Below the pieces are notes generated by a model. The model was not told where the DNA came from. It saw only the letters and a list, made by a program, of their open reading frames with translations, and searched no databases. Positions 1 to 7,946 of a DNA stretch of 64,000 nucleotides are shown one piece after another. Source of the stretch: Irineochytrium annulatum (Eukaryota > Chytridiomycota > Chytridiomycetes > Chytridiales > Chytridiaceae); contig JADGJL010000018.1 of the NCBI GenBank assembly GCA_027600665.1, positions 1 to 64,000 of the forward strand. Reading direction: 5' to 3'. The translations under genes and the position numbers were made by a program. Each line of letters begins with the position of its first letter. Position 1 is the first letter of the stretch.

Positions 1-27
1 ACTTAATAGATGAGGAATGAAGCCAGA

Positions 28-831
28 ATGACGTATAAACTAATTGCACTAGATGTAGATGGAACACTGCTGAATGACCATCATGAACTAACCGAATGGA
101 CTCAGGAGACCTTGATCCAAGCTTCCCGTCAGGGAGCAGAGATCGTTCTTTGTTCAGGTAGAGGTCCTGCCAATACGATTCCTTTCATGGAGCAGATGGG
201 ACTGGATGGATATGTGATTACACATAATGGCGCTGTAACGGCGCAAGTGGATACTCGTGAGGTGGTTCATCATTTTGCATTGGATGGACAAGGACTGGAG
301 CCGATCATATCCTACTGTCGAACCAATGAAGTACATTTTGACATCAATACGGCATTTGGTCTGTATGTGGATCAACCAGAAGGTCTGGGATTGCAGGTGC
401 GTGAGATGTATTACAACTTTATGGCAGAGCCACTGAAATTACCTAAGTGGGTTGACATGACAGAACCGCTGGCCAAGTTCACTGCATTTGGACCGATTGA
501 ACAGATGGACGCCGTACTTCAGGAGTGGTCTACCTGGAATCTGCCTTATTATATGACACGGAGTGGTGATTTTTTTATTGACCTGATGCATCCCGAAGCG
601 TCCAAAGGTGCTGCGCTTAAAAGGCTTGCCGAATCCAAAGGAATCATGCCTTCGGAGATCATGGCGATTGGCAACTACTTCAATGATATTACGATGCTGA
701 CTTTTGCGGGCAAAGGCATTGCCATGGATAACTCACCGGACGAGGTGAAAGCTGCTGCGGACGAGGTGACCCTCTCCAATAACGAGCAGGGAGTAGCACA
801 CGCAATCCAAAAATATGTCTTATCGGTTTAA
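28..831 (+). CDS. Cof-type HAD-IIB family phosphatase
   Basis: Haloacid dehalogenase superfamily phosphatase of the Cof/YcsE type (267 aa), a cytosolic Mg-dependent enzyme that usually removes phosphate from sugar phosphates or flavin/PLP intermediates; the substrate cannot be told from sequence. Motif I is LDVDGTLL, with nucleophile D9 and acid/base D11. A type IIB cap fills the middle, the motif III lysine lies in SKGAALKRL, and motif IV reads GNYFNDITM, so the usual first Asp of GDxxND is Asn. I prefer ATG 28 over the in-frame ATG 10, because the family starts a few residues before the DVDGT motif; the upstream GAGG is rather far (about 12 nt). Whatever lies upstream is outside the window. 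Confidence 0.88.
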   Translation: MTYKLIALDVDGTLLNDHHELTEWTQETLIQASRQGAEIVLCSGRGPANTIPFMEQMGLDGYVITHNGAVTAQVDTREVVHHFALDGQGLEPIISYCRTNEVHFDINTAFGLYVDQPEGLGLQVREMYYNFMAEPLKLPKWVDMTEPLAKFTAFGPIEQMDAVLQEWSTWNLPYYMTRSGDFFIDLMHPEASKGAALKRLAESKGIMPSEIMAIGNYFNDITMLTFAGKGIAMDNSPDEVKAAADEVTLSNNEQGVAHAIQKYVLSV

Positions 832-928
832 TCCTGCATCTTATACGTAAAATGCACGCTTTCCTCATAATCTACCGCCCTCAGGGGCATCCTAAGAGAA
901 TAACGTTAGGAATCGAGGAGGACACGTG

Positions 929-1969
929 ATGAAATATGATGTTGAATTGGTTGCAGACCTGCGGACATCAGGTGGAGAAGTGCAGGACGTGATGATCAAT
1001 GGTCAATATGCAGGCTCACTTTTTCTCGTGTACAGAGAAGGAGACCGTTTATCAGGCAGTCTTCAGATCGAGCAGGAGTCTCTGCCAGATGACACAGAGC
1101 AACTTATTGTGGATAAAGTGCATACCTATGTCCGATCTCTTGCAGATGCGTTGGAAGCTGCATATTATGAAGTGCTGGTTAGTTGCGGCTCATTGCACTC
1201 AGTTCTGCATAAGCCTGAGTCAGATACGATGTGGCCGTCTGAGGATATGAATCATCACGATGGCAGCTATGACGATATAGACAGCAGTGAAAGTAAGGTA
1301 ATTCCTGTTTCACAAGCCGAATCGTTTACATATGAAGATCGGGATCAGGTTCTGGAGATGGAAATGGTAAGCGCAGGACGCAGCATATCCACCTATATAT
1401 TCAATGATGTCGAAGGACAGGAGCTTGCAGAAGCTTCTCTAAAACAATATGGCGCTGATGTGCAAGGTGAAATACACTGGTATGACGAGCCGGAAGAGAA
1501 TCAATTGGAAGCCGCAGCAGAGTTGCTGGTCAGAGAGCTGGATGAGGACATCATCGATACGATTACGATCCGCATGTGGCATCAGGGGAATGAACTCGAG
1601 ACGTTAGAGTGGATACATCGCGATTTCTCCGAGGAATTTGAGGATATGGATGAATCCGATCAGGATGATCTGGAAGCTGCTGAAGCAGCATGTTATGTCA
1701 TGCTGAAACGTAAGGACCGGGAGTTCCGGGTGTATGAGCTGTTTCTTCAGGAACGAGGTGGGTTGCCTGTCGGAACAGCAACAATAGACACCTCTCAATC
1801 CGATCTGACGGGATACATTGATTACGAGGTTCCTGGAACCAGTGTGCAGCGAAAGAGCCTGGTCGAAGTGTTGATGCAGGAGTTGGACAAGGAGATGGAG
1901 TTTGATACCCTTCATCTTACGATGTTGTATCGAAATCAGATTATTGATGAAGCCAGAATAGATGGGTAA
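929..1969 (+). CDS. acidic protein of unknown function with three related modules
   Basis: I do not recognise this 346-aa protein. It has no signal peptide or membrane segment and is strongly acidic. Three segments, about residues 10-95, 145-230 and 250-345, share one pattern: a strand ending near AGSL/AEASL/GTATI, then L-x-G-x-I, then a helix with LV-x2-L-x2-ELD, then a strand like DTLHLTM or DTITIRM. They are separated by Asp/Glu/Ser-rich linkers, so the protein looks like a triplication of a beta-rich module of about 80 residues. ATG 929 is chosen over GTG 926 because GAGGAGG at 915-921 is then 7 nt away. The gene is single, with a terminator overlapping its stop codon. Confidence 0.8.
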   Translation: MKYDVELVADLRTSGGEVQDVMINGQYAGSLFLVYREGDRLSGSLQIEQESLPDDTEQLIVDKVHTYVRSLADALEAAYYEVLVSCGSLHSVLHKPESDTMWPSEDMNHHDGSYDDIDSSESKVIPVSQAESFTYEDRDQVLEMEMVSAGRSISTYIFNDVEGQELAEASLKQYGADVQGEIHWYDEPEENQLEAAAELLVRELDEDIIDTITIRMWHQGNELETLEWIHRDFSEEFEDMDESDQDDLEAAEAACYVMLKRKDREFRVYELFLQERGGLPVGTATIDTSQSDLTGYIDYEVPGTSVQRKSLVEVLMQELDKEMEFDTLHLTMLYRNQIIDEARIDG

Positions 1970-1995
1970 AAGGCAACTGCCTTTTACCTTTTTTT
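1965..1995 (+). terminator. intrinsic terminator overlapping the stop codon
   Basis: GGTAAAAGGC (1965-1974) pairs perfectly with GCCTTTTACC (1979-1988) and is followed by seven T. The stop codon of the upstream gene (1967-1969) lies inside the left arm. Confidence 0.92.
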
Positions 1996-2004
1996 GTTCT
2001 CATT

Positions 2005-2033
2005 TTGACGAAAAATTCATTTCCCGGTATAGT
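2005..2033 (+). promoter_or_regulatory. sigma-A promoter of the GNAT gene
   Basis: TTGACG (2005-2010), a 17-nt spacer and TATAGT (2028-2033), directly after the preceding terminator and about 40 nt before the GNAT start. Confidence 0.8.
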
Positions 2034-2074
2034 ACCATTAGTTTAATAGAGCTCAGGAAGCGGAGGAGAACAAT

Positions 2075-2623
2075 ATGCACTCATTCAGGATCAGTAGCGA
2101 ATATATTAACGATGGTTTTCAAGCGGTTCAGGCGAAGCCCGAAGATACGGAGGATGTGATGTCGCTGTTGGTGGAGACAGCCGAATGGTTACAGGGCCAA
2201 GGTTCTACCCAATGGAACGCTTTGCTTCAAGGTGAAGATTCACATGATACGGCAGGGGCAATTCGGCGCGGGGATGTGTTTGTATTTAAAAAAGGAGCTG
2301 ACGTAGCGGGAATGGTCATCCTTATGGTTCAGCCAAGCCCGTGGGATATTCATCTCTGGGGTTCAAAAGCTTACGCCGAGGATGGCGCAATCTATCTGCA
2401 TCGGCTGGCGATCCGAAGAAAATATGCCCAAAGCGGTCTGGGACGAGCAATATTGGAATGGTCCAGCAGCGGCATACACTTTGAAGGCAAACATACGGTT
2501 CGTTTGGACTGCGGAGCCGACAACGCAACGTTAAACGCCTTTTACGCGCGGAACGGGTATACTTTTTTGGGAGAGACTGATGGTTACAGTACATATGAGA
2601 AGCCGGTGGAGCTCCTGAGCTGA
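2075..2623 (+). CDS. GNAT family N-acetyltransferase
   Basis: Predicted acetyl-CoA-dependent N-acetyltransferase (182 aa, cytosolic), substrate unknown. The GNAT fold is visible: AIYLHRLAIRRKYAQSGLGRAILEW holds the beta4 strand and the acetyl-CoA loop (R-x2-G-x-G/A form, here AQSGLGRA at about residues 117-124), followed by LDCGADNATLNAFYARNGY, the typical C-terminal N-x4-FY-x2-GY motif. ATG 2075 follows GGAGGAG at 8 nt. It is monocistronic with its own promoter. Confidence 0.88.
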   Translation: MHSFRISSEYINDGFQAVQAKPEDTEDVMSLLVETAEWLQGQGSTQWNALLQGEDSHDTAGAIRRGDVFVFKKGADVAGMVILMVQPSPWDIHLWGSKAYAEDGAIYLHRLAIRRKYAQSGLGRAILEWSSSGIHFEGKHTVRLDCGADNATLNAFYARNGYTFLGETDGYSTYEKPVELLS

Positions 2624-3032
2624 GCATGATGACTGTCCTCTGATTTTAATTATAATTATTATCAAATATATATTGATGACAACAGCAAGTGGTTGATTGC
2701 TGGTTTGGTTTAAAGCTTTTGCTTCTGAGCGTCATGTTTCATGAATATGTTGTATATACGAGTGATAACAAAAGCTTATCAAGTGCTGCTTAAATCGCGT
2801 GGTTTGAATAGCAAGATTTTGCTGTGTCTATCGTAATATAGATGTTCCGGCTGTCCTATGTCATAATGGATAACAGAGCCGTATCAGAGAAAACAAATGA
2901 ATGAATATGCATGCAATATAGGATGGGCAATTGAGAGGGATTCTCATTTTGTATCTTTACTGAACATATGTTCTGGTATATCATGAATGAAGATGTATGG
3001 AAAGAACGTAATTAGAAAGGGGGAAACTAACA
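2624..3032. other. AT-rich intergenic region before the glycosyltransferase
   Basis: I see no gene in these 409 bases. No clear terminator follows the GNAT gene. The last 80 bases hold the probable control region of the glycosyltransferase gene, annotated separately. A small hairpin AGCAA-gatt-TTGCT lies near 2810. Confidence 0.5.
2962..2982 (+). promoter_or_regulatory. palindrome next to an extended -10 element
   Basis: GAACATATGTTC (2962-2973) is a perfect 12-bp palindrome. It matches the inner GAAC-N4-GTTC of the Gram-positive LexA/DinR box, but the outer bases are T on both sides instead of C and G. TG-G-TATATC (2974-2982) follows at once and could be an extended -10. A repressor bound here would overlap the promoter. 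The assignment to LexA is only a possibility. Confidence 0.4.
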
Positions 3033-4163
3033 GTGAGATTGCTGCAGGCGCTTTTCTTTCCTCCGGAGCAGCCCGGAGGTGTATCCTCTATGATTCCGTA
3101 TATGCAAGAGAGATTTACAACCCCAAGGTGGGAAATGGATCTGTTCTCGTTGCCGAAGCGGATTCGCAACAAGGGCAGGGAGGAAGTTCATTTCGAAACG
3201 TTTGACTGGACTGAATATCAGGATAGTCCTGTTGTCCAAAAATATATTCAAACCTATCGTGATTATCTATGGTGGACCAAGTTGCGTATTCAGAAGCCCT
3301 ATGATCTGATTCATGCTCACCATCCCATTGCCGGACTTGCGATGAAAACAGTCTTCCCGGATACACCTCTCATTCAGACGATTCACTCCAGTTATGAACG
3401 AGAATTAATCCTTAATGGACGCATTGAAACGGACGGACCGGAGCATCAATTCCTGCTTGCGATATATGGTGAACTGGAACATCAGGCAGAGCGTCTCTTG
3501 ACGGTGTCAGACTCGTTCCGTCGTTATCTGGCTCCCTACGTGAAGGAACCTGATGTCATCGGTGTGATTCCCAATGGATTTGATGAGAAGCGCTTTAAGC
3601 CGATTCCTCATGATAATGCGATACCACAGCTAGTGACGGTATGTCGGCTTGTTCCGGCGAAAGGATTGGATATTCTTTTCAAAGCCTGTGCGGAACTCAA
3701 GGGCCGAGGTCATGATTATGTGTTACATATTATTGGAGATGGACCGATTCGTCCTGATCTGGAAGAATTGGCGCAGCGATTAGGGATCTATAATGAGACC
3801 ATTTTCTATGGTTACACACTGCACCCTGAGGAATTCATGCCATTCTTTGATATTTTTGTACTTCCTTCACGAGCAGAGGCATTTGGTTCCGTTTTCGCTG
3901 AAGCGGCGCTGAGTTGTCTTGCCCTTGTGGGTACGGATGTAGGTGGAATACCCGAACAGATCGAGAATGGTAGCAATGGGTTGCTTGTACCGGCAGAAGA
4001 TCCTTCTGCACTGGCTGAAGCGCTTGAAAAGGTGATGCTGGATCCGGCTTATCGTTATGAACTTGCCCGTTCAGCATGTGAAAAAGCCAAAACACATTAC
4101 TCGCTCGGCAGATCAGTCAATGAGCTGAAGAAGATGTATCTACAGTTTCCCAGCAAGACCTAA
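3033..4163 (+). CDS. GT4 family glycosyltransferase
   Basis: GT-B fold glycosyltransferase (376 aa) transferring a sugar from an NDP-sugar or phospholipid-sugar donor; acceptor unknown, perhaps a surface glycan or glycolipid. The N-terminal domain holds the acceptor-side loop FPPEQPGGVSSM (residues 9-20) and IHAHHPIAGLAM. The C-terminal domain begins near VTVCRLVPAKGLD and carries the E-x7-E motif in EAFGSVFAEAAL followed by GTDVGGIPEQI, as expected for GT4. The start is GTG 3033, with AAAGGGGG nine nt upstream; there is no ATG near. Monocistronic, closed by a strong terminator. Confidence 0.9.
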   Translation: MRLLQALFFPPEQPGGVSSMIPYMQERFTTPRWEMDLFSLPKRIRNKGREEVHFETFDWTEYQDSPVVQKYIQTYRDYLWWTKLRIQKPYDLIHAHHPIAGLAMKTVFPDTPLIQTIHSSYERELILNGRIETDGPEHQFLLAIYGELEHQAERLLTVSDSFRRYLAPYVKEPDVIGVIPNGFDEKRFKPIPHDNAIPQLVTVCRLVPAKGLDILFKACAELKGRGHDYVLHIIGDGPIRPDLEELAQRLGIYNETIFYGYTLHPEEFMPFFDIFVLPSRAEAFGSVFAEAALSCLALVGTDVGGIPEQIENGSNGLLVPAEDPSALAEALEKVMLDPAYRYELARSACEKAKTHYSLGRSVNELKKMYLQFPSKT

Positions 4164-4184
4164 AAGAGAGAACAAAAAGTGCGA

Positions 4185-4213
4185 GCCGCTGTGCTAAACA
4201 GCGGCTTTTTTTT
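4185..4213 (+). terminator. intrinsic terminator of the GT4 gene
   Basis: GCCGCTGT (4185-4192), loop of 5, ACAGCGGC (4198-4205), then eight T. Confidence 0.92.
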
Positions 4214-4295
4214 CATGCAAAAGGTGTGCGCATGAGTGATGAATTGTGGTTATGAAGCAAACGTATGCACATATTCATGAAGTACATAAGCATGT

Positions 4296-5351
4296 TTATA
4301 TATTTTTGCGTCCACGAAATGTACCCCAGCGGTTTAATACCAATTTGGCTGCCCAGAACAGTGCCATACTTCCGAAGATAGGGTAAAGGATAGATAGCAG
4401 AGAACTGAATCCAAACTGACTGAGTGAGTAACAGAGCAGCATAATGGTTAATGTAATGAAACGGGGATGAACGCGTATATGTTGTCTGAGTTGCAAGGTC
4501 ATGCCATAGATATCCGCAACAAACGTACTGAATATTTCCATAAAAATAAGGGATACATATACAGATTGTACTGCCCATCCAAGTTGAAAGGCAATGCTGC
4601 CCATCGGAATTTCGAATTGGATGATGCCGGGCATCTGTGCCGACATGGCAAAATGGGCTGCCATTAGCATGAAACCTACGCCAATTCCACCCAATACTCC
4701 GCCCCACTTCAGCACATTCCGACTACGAATCTGGTTCCCTACAGGCACCAGAACAGCTTGAGCTAACGCCAGATTAAATGAAGTGTACAACAGTGGAGAC
4801 AGCCATACTTGAATAGGATTTGAGTCTGTCGTCAGTGTGATGAATCGGGAAGCTCCCGGATGATGGATGGTACTTGTGATCATGAGCAGAGATAACAGAA
4901 GCATCATAGGCACGACAATGCTATTCATTTGAAGAATAGCTTGGATGCCCCGACCGAGAAGCAGATATGTCCCTACAAGTGTGACGATTAGACCGGTCTG
5001 ATAATGCAAACCGAGATGTTCGACAAAAACGGAACCTGCTCCGGCAAGCATGACACTGTTCACGCCAATGAGAATGAGAAGGGTCACCCAAGTGATCCAT
5101 TTGCCCGCCTTGTGGCCGAATAAGTGTTTGTTCAGATCCTCATAAGAGCGGGATCCGGTATCGTGGGCGATCAGCATCATTTTGGTACCTAACCAGACAA
5201 AGAGCATGGTGGATAAGCCTATGGTGACGGTGGCCCATTTGCCATACTGGGTAAAAAACTGCAAAATTTCCTGCCCTGTAGCGAAGCCGGCTCCGACAAC
5301 CGTTCCGATGTATGTAAATGCGATCTGCAGCACCCGAAATGCCTGTTTCAT
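4296..5351 (-). CDS. YkvI family multi-pass membrane protein
   Basis: Integral membrane protein (351 aa) with about ten hydrophobic helices, resembling Bacillus YkvI, a branch of the APC/LeuT-fold transporters whose substrate is not established. The first helix carries IGTVVGAGFATGQEI (residues 15-29), a glycine-rich unwound-helix signature typical of this fold. Later segments LVTLVGTYLLLG and IVVPMMLLLSLLMI are clear membrane spans. ATG 5351 is preceded by GAGAGGGG on the minus strand. It is divergent from xpt. A nutrient uptake role is inference. Confidence 0.8.
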   Translation of the reverse strand: MKQAFRVLQIAFTYIGTVVGAGFATGQEILQFFTQYGKWATVTIGLSTMLFVWLGTKMMLIAHDTGSRSYEDLNKHLFGHKAGKWITWVTLLILIGVNSVMLAGAGSVFVEHLGLHYQTGLIVTLVGTYLLLGRGIQAILQMNSIVVPMMLLLSLLMITSTIHHPGASRFITLTTDSNPIQVWLSPLLYTSFNLALAQAVLVPVGNQIRSRNVLKWGGVLGGIGVGFMLMAAHFAMSAQMPGIIQFEIPMGSIAFQLGWAVQSVYVSLIFMEIFSTFVADIYGMTLQLRQHIRVHPRFITLTIMLLCYSLSQFGFSSLLSILYPIFGSMALFWAAKLVLNRWGTFRGRKNI

Positions 5352-5392
5352 GTGTTTCCCCTCTCAGGACCCTGTATAGTTTGGACATGCGG

Positions 5393-5404
5393 GTACCATG
5401 GTAC
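5393..5404. promoter_or_regulatory. 12-bp palindrome between ykvI-like gene and xpt
   Basis: GTACCATGGTAC is a perfect palindrome in the divergent intergenic region, 41 bases before the ykvI-like start. It could be an operator for either gene; no known site is matched. Confidence 0.3.
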
Positions 5405-5493
5405 AAGGTATGCTTGACCCACGAAAGTCATGACAATCGATCATGAGCTTTGGCTTGAATCGCGTCTGAAGGACAGCGTCCAGGCAATTTCGC

Positions 5494-5521
5494 TTGAACT
5501 TATAGATAGATATATGATACT
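5494..5521 (+). promoter_or_regulatory. possible xpt promoter
   Basis: TTGAAC (5494-5499), 16-nt spacer, GATACT (5516-5521), 34 nt before the xpt start. The short leader leaves no room for a purine riboswitch downstream of it. Confidence 0.45.
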
Positions 5522-5555
5522 TTTACCTCATAGGATAGGCTTGGGAGGTCAAATC

Positions 5556-6137
5556 ATGGAATTATTGAAACAACGAATTTTACAAGAGGGTGTTGTCATC
5601 TCGGATCAAGTATTGAAGCTGGATGGTCTGTTGAACCACCAGATTGATCCTGCATTAACGATGGAGATGGGGCGTGAATTCGCTGCCCGTTTTCGTGAAA
5701 GTGGAGTGACCCGTGTAATCACGGTAGAATCCTCAGGGATTCCGGTTGCGTTTGCCGCGGCCTATGAACTTGGGGTGCCACTTGTATTCGCCCGTCGCAA
5801 AAAAACACTTCTAGCTGATCCTGATGCTTACTGTGAACGCGTACCGTCCTTTACCAAAGGAATTGTAACTGACATTATGGTATCTCGCGAGTTCATTCAT
5901 GAGAATGACCGTATTTTGTTCATTGATGATATTATTGCCAATGGAGATGCCGCTCGTGGCGTCATCAAAATCATTGAGCGTTCCGGTGCGGAACTCGTCG
6001 GATTCGGTGTTGTGGTAGAGAAATGTTTCCAGGCAGGGGCACGAACGATTCGTGAACAGGGGATTCCGGTGGAAGCCTTGGTACGCATTCGTTCCCTGAA
6101 CGATGGGACGGTACAATTTGACGATAACGAAATGTGA
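5556..6137 (+). CDS. xpt: xanthine phosphoribosyltransferase
   Basis: Cytosolic purine salvage enzyme making XMP from xanthine and PRPP (193 aa, against about 194 in Bacillus subtilis). The PRPP-binding loop is RILFIDDIIANGDAARG (two acidic residues then small residues), and the N-terminal part MELLKQRILQEGVVISDQVL and the ESSGIPVAFAAA segment are typical. ATG 5556 follows GGGAGG at 7 nt; the frame stays open upstream to 5430, but that part has no ribosome site and is not family-like. Unlike B. subtilis xpt-pbuX, no purine permease follows and I find no guanine riboswitch upstream. Confidence 0.92.
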   Translation: MELLKQRILQEGVVISDQVLKLDGLLNHQIDPALTMEMGREFAARFRESGVTRVITVESSGIPVAFAAAYELGVPLVFARRKKTLLADPDAYCERVPSFTKGIVTDIMVSREFIHENDRILFIDDIIANGDAARGVIKIIERSGAELVGFGVVVEKCFQAGARTIREQGIPVEALVRIRSLNDGTVQFDDNEM

Positions 6138-6175
6138 CATTTTAAAGGAATAGGGCCTATTTTTTGAACTATGCC

Positions 6176-6204
6176 TTTGCATGGCCGCTAATTTCATTTA
6201 TAAT
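6176..6204 (+). promoter_or_regulatory. probable sigma-A promoter of the 109-aa gene
   Basis: TTTGCA (6176-6181), 17-nt spacer, TATAAT (6199-6204), ending 31 nt before the ATG at 6235. Confidence 0.6.
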
Positions 6205-6234
6205 GGGGTTATGTTAGGGAGAGGAGGCAACACC

Positions 6235-6564
6235 ATGGGGAACCAACCGGCAACAGAACAATTCTTTAATGATAAGCTGGCGGAATCGAAAGTTCATTTT
6301 GAACGTGCCCTGGATTGTAAACATACGGAATTCGATGACCTTTATCCCTATATGATTGAACATCCTCAATTTTTCTGGTACAAACGCTATGTTGCCTGGT
6401 CAGAATTACTGACGATTGTAGGCTTATGCGAAGAGTTGTCCTTCTCTTGGAAAGAACAATTTACACCGCATCAAGTGGAGTACCTTGAAGAACGTGTGAT
6501 GTCCGCCAAAGTGCTTGATTTTTGGTTCGAGAAGAACGACAGCAAAGAGCACGCGCAGCGGTAA
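6235..6564 (+). CDS. small conserved-looking protein of unknown function
   Basis: A 109-aa soluble protein that I do not recognise. It is rich in aromatic and charged residues, with segments EFDDLYPYMIEHPQFFWYKR and WSELLTIVGLCEELSFSWKE that look helical; no signal peptide or metal motif. ATG 6235 is chosen for GAGGAGG at 6221-6227; an upstream in-frame ATG (6181) would overlap the promoter. It has its own promoter and a strong terminator. Confidence 0.75.
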   Translation: MGNQPATEQFFNDKLAESKVHFERALDCKHTEFDDLYPYMIEHPQFFWYKRYVAWSELLTIVGLCEELSFSWKEQFTPHQVEYLEERVMSAKVLDFWFEKNDSKEHAQR

Positions 6565-6616
6565 CTTTCAGTCGGGACATAATTTCGAATGACATGACAG
6601 TCCAATACAGTCACGT

Positions 6617-6651
6617 GAGACCTAAATGACTTTTCATTTAGGTCTCTTTTT
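6617..6651 (+). terminator. intrinsic terminator
   Basis: GAGACCTAAATGA (6617-6629), loop CTTT, TCATTTAGGTCTC (6634-6646), then five T: a perfect 13-bp stem. Confidence 0.93.
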
Positions 6652-6683
6652 GTAAATAAATTTGGAATATAGGAGCCATGAAC

Positions 6684-6902
6684 ATGATTAGTGATACAGA
6701 ATTGGACGCCCTGCGTCTGTCAGGTGAGAAAGTCAGAGTAGTACGGGACGAGCTGGAATCGAACGATGTAACCGGGATTGTCGTTGCTTGGGATGGCGAG
6801 CAGGTACTTATCCGTCGTCAGAATCGACGTGTCGTCAAGTTGGATCGTAGTTACCGCTATCAGTTGTTCAGCGAACCCCGGCAAAGTCCACTTGGTGAGT
6901 AA
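6684..6902 (+). CDS. small protein with beta-barrel-like pattern, unknown function
   Basis: A 72-aa protein. The alternating pattern EKVRVVRDEL-x7-TGIVVAWDGEQVLIRRQNRRVVKLDRSY suggests a small all-beta domain (SH3-like or similar), possibly nucleic-acid binding given the Arg-rich RRQNRR turn; this is inference. ATG 6684 fits AGGAG at 6671-6675 (8 nt) better than ATG 6678 (2 nt). The gene follows a terminator and lies about 100 nt before the carboxymuconolactone decarboxylase-like gene. Confidence 0.7.
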   Translation: MISDTELDALRLSGEKVRVVRDELESNDVTGIVVAWDGEQVLIRRQNRRVVKLDRSYRYQLFSEPRQSPLGE

Positions 6903-6998
6903 CAACGATCATTATGTCAGAAGTATGAGCGTACAAATGTTTGGAATTACCATGATTTCTTGGCATAATTGACTCACTCGGGAGAGAAGATAGGTACA

Positions 6999-7373
6999 GT
7001 GAAGAAATTCTGTAACTATAGCCGAGAGGGTGTGCTGCAAGACATGACATTGATGAATGATAAAGTTCATGCCTACAAGGATCAGATTGGAGCATTAAGT
7101 GATGTGCTGCCAGGTGTGGTGAAGTCGTATCATGAGTTTACCGGAGAATGCTTCCAACCTGGGGCGATTGATGCGAAGACCAAACAGCTCATCGCGCTTG
7201 GTATTGGCTTGTTCGCCAACAATGAGGTATGTACCTTCTATCATGTAGAAGAAGCACGTGCCAAGGGCGCTACAGATCAGGAGATTATGGAGACCGTTGC
7301 TGTGGCCGGAGCTGTAGGAGGCGGACATGCCCTGTCCCAGGGCGCGATGCGAGTGCAGAAGGCGCTGCATTAA
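6999..7373 (+). CDS. carboxymuconolactone decarboxylase family (AhpD-like fold) protein
   Basis: All-helical protein of the CMD/AhpD superfamily (about 110-124 aa). The core DAKTKQLIALGIGLFANNEVCTFYHVEEARAKGA... is typical, with the conserved His four residues after the second Cys position and the KGATDQEI turn. In AhpD-like peroxidases the motif is CxxC; here the first Cys is Asn (NEVC), so a disulfide-based peroxidase activity is unlikely. The start is uncertain: GTG 6999, ATG 7044 and ATG 7053 are in frame and none has an ideal ribosome site; family alignment would favour the last two. Closed by a bidirectional terminator. Confidence 0.8.
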   Translation: MKKFCNYSREGVLQDMTLMNDKVHAYKDQIGALSDVLPGVVKSYHEFTGECFQPGAIDAKTKQLIALGIGLFANNEVCTFYHVEEARAKGATDQEIMETVAVAGAVGGGHALSQGAMRVQKALH

Positions 7374-7424
7374 GTGTAGATGGAGGTAGTCCAAGGACTG
7401 TCCTCCTAAAGAGGAAATCAAACA

Positions 7425-7461
7425 AAAGAGGAGGTTCCGGTTGATCCGGAGCCTCCTCTTT
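7425..7461. terminator. bidirectional terminator between convergent genes
   Basis: AAAGAGGAGGTTCCGG (7425-7440) pairs with CCGGAGCCTCCTCTTT (7446-7461) with one G.T wobble and a 5-nt loop. T-rich flanks lie on both sides, serving the CMD-like gene (+) and the NlpC/P60 gene (-). A smaller hairpin sits at 7383-7405. Confidence 0.85.
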
Positions 7462-7471
7462 GATATTATAC

Positions 7472-7942
7472 CTACATTTTCCCTAACATTTTATCGTACA
7501 TAAACTGTCCAGTTACCCGACGTGCTGTTACGTAACGATCATTGAAATAAGGATTGCTCATTTTGGTGATGCTTACCCCTTTGCTGCTGGATGCATGTGC
7601 AAATTGTCCGCCGCCGATATAAACACCTGTATGTGAAATGCCTTTGCCTGTTGTGTTAAAGAACACCAGATCACCTGTCCGAACATTGCTCTTGGCTACT
7701 GGAGTACCTGCTTTGGCTTGCTGTTGCGAAGTACGTGGCAATTCAATGCTGTATTTATTGAAAATATATCTCATAAACCCGGAACAGTCGAACCCGGCCA
7801 GAGTCGTGCCACCCCACTTGTAAGGAATACCTGTCATGTTGTTCACTACGGAGTTAATACTGCTTGCCTCTGTGCTTGTTGCCCCGGATGTAAATAGTAC
7901 AGCCGCTCCAAAAATGGAGATAATCAGTTTTTTCAAAATCAA
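7472..7942 (-). CDS. secreted NlpC/P60 peptidoglycan endopeptidase
   Basis: Exported cell-wall hydrolase (156 aa) of the C40 family, cutting D-Glu-diaminopimelate bonds in muropeptide stems. A signal peptide covers about residues 1-26 (KK then a hydrophobic stretch, cut near TEA-S). The catalytic triad is visible: C53 in FDCSGF, H104 in SHTGVYIG and H116 in FAHA. There is no SH3 or LysM targeting domain, so it is a minimal catalytic form. The start is TTG 7942, five nt after GGGAG; there is no nearby ATG. The c-di-AMP riboswitch directly upstream links its expression to cell-wall stress and turgor signalling. Confidence 0.9.
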   Translation of the reverse strand: MILKKLIISIFGAAVLFTSGATSTEASSINSVVNNMTGIPYKWGGTTLAGFDCSGFMRYIFNKYSIELPRTSQQQAKAGTPVAKSNVRTGDLVFFNTTGKGISHTGVYIGGGQFAHASSSKGVSITKMSNPYFNDRYVTARRVTGQFMYDKMLGKM

Positions 7943-7946
7943 TGTT

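Noticed and set aside
5405..5555. Purine riboswitch upstream of xpt
   Set aside because: Looked for because B. subtilis xpt has one. The conserved three-way junction blocks are not found, and the likely promoter leaves only a short leader.
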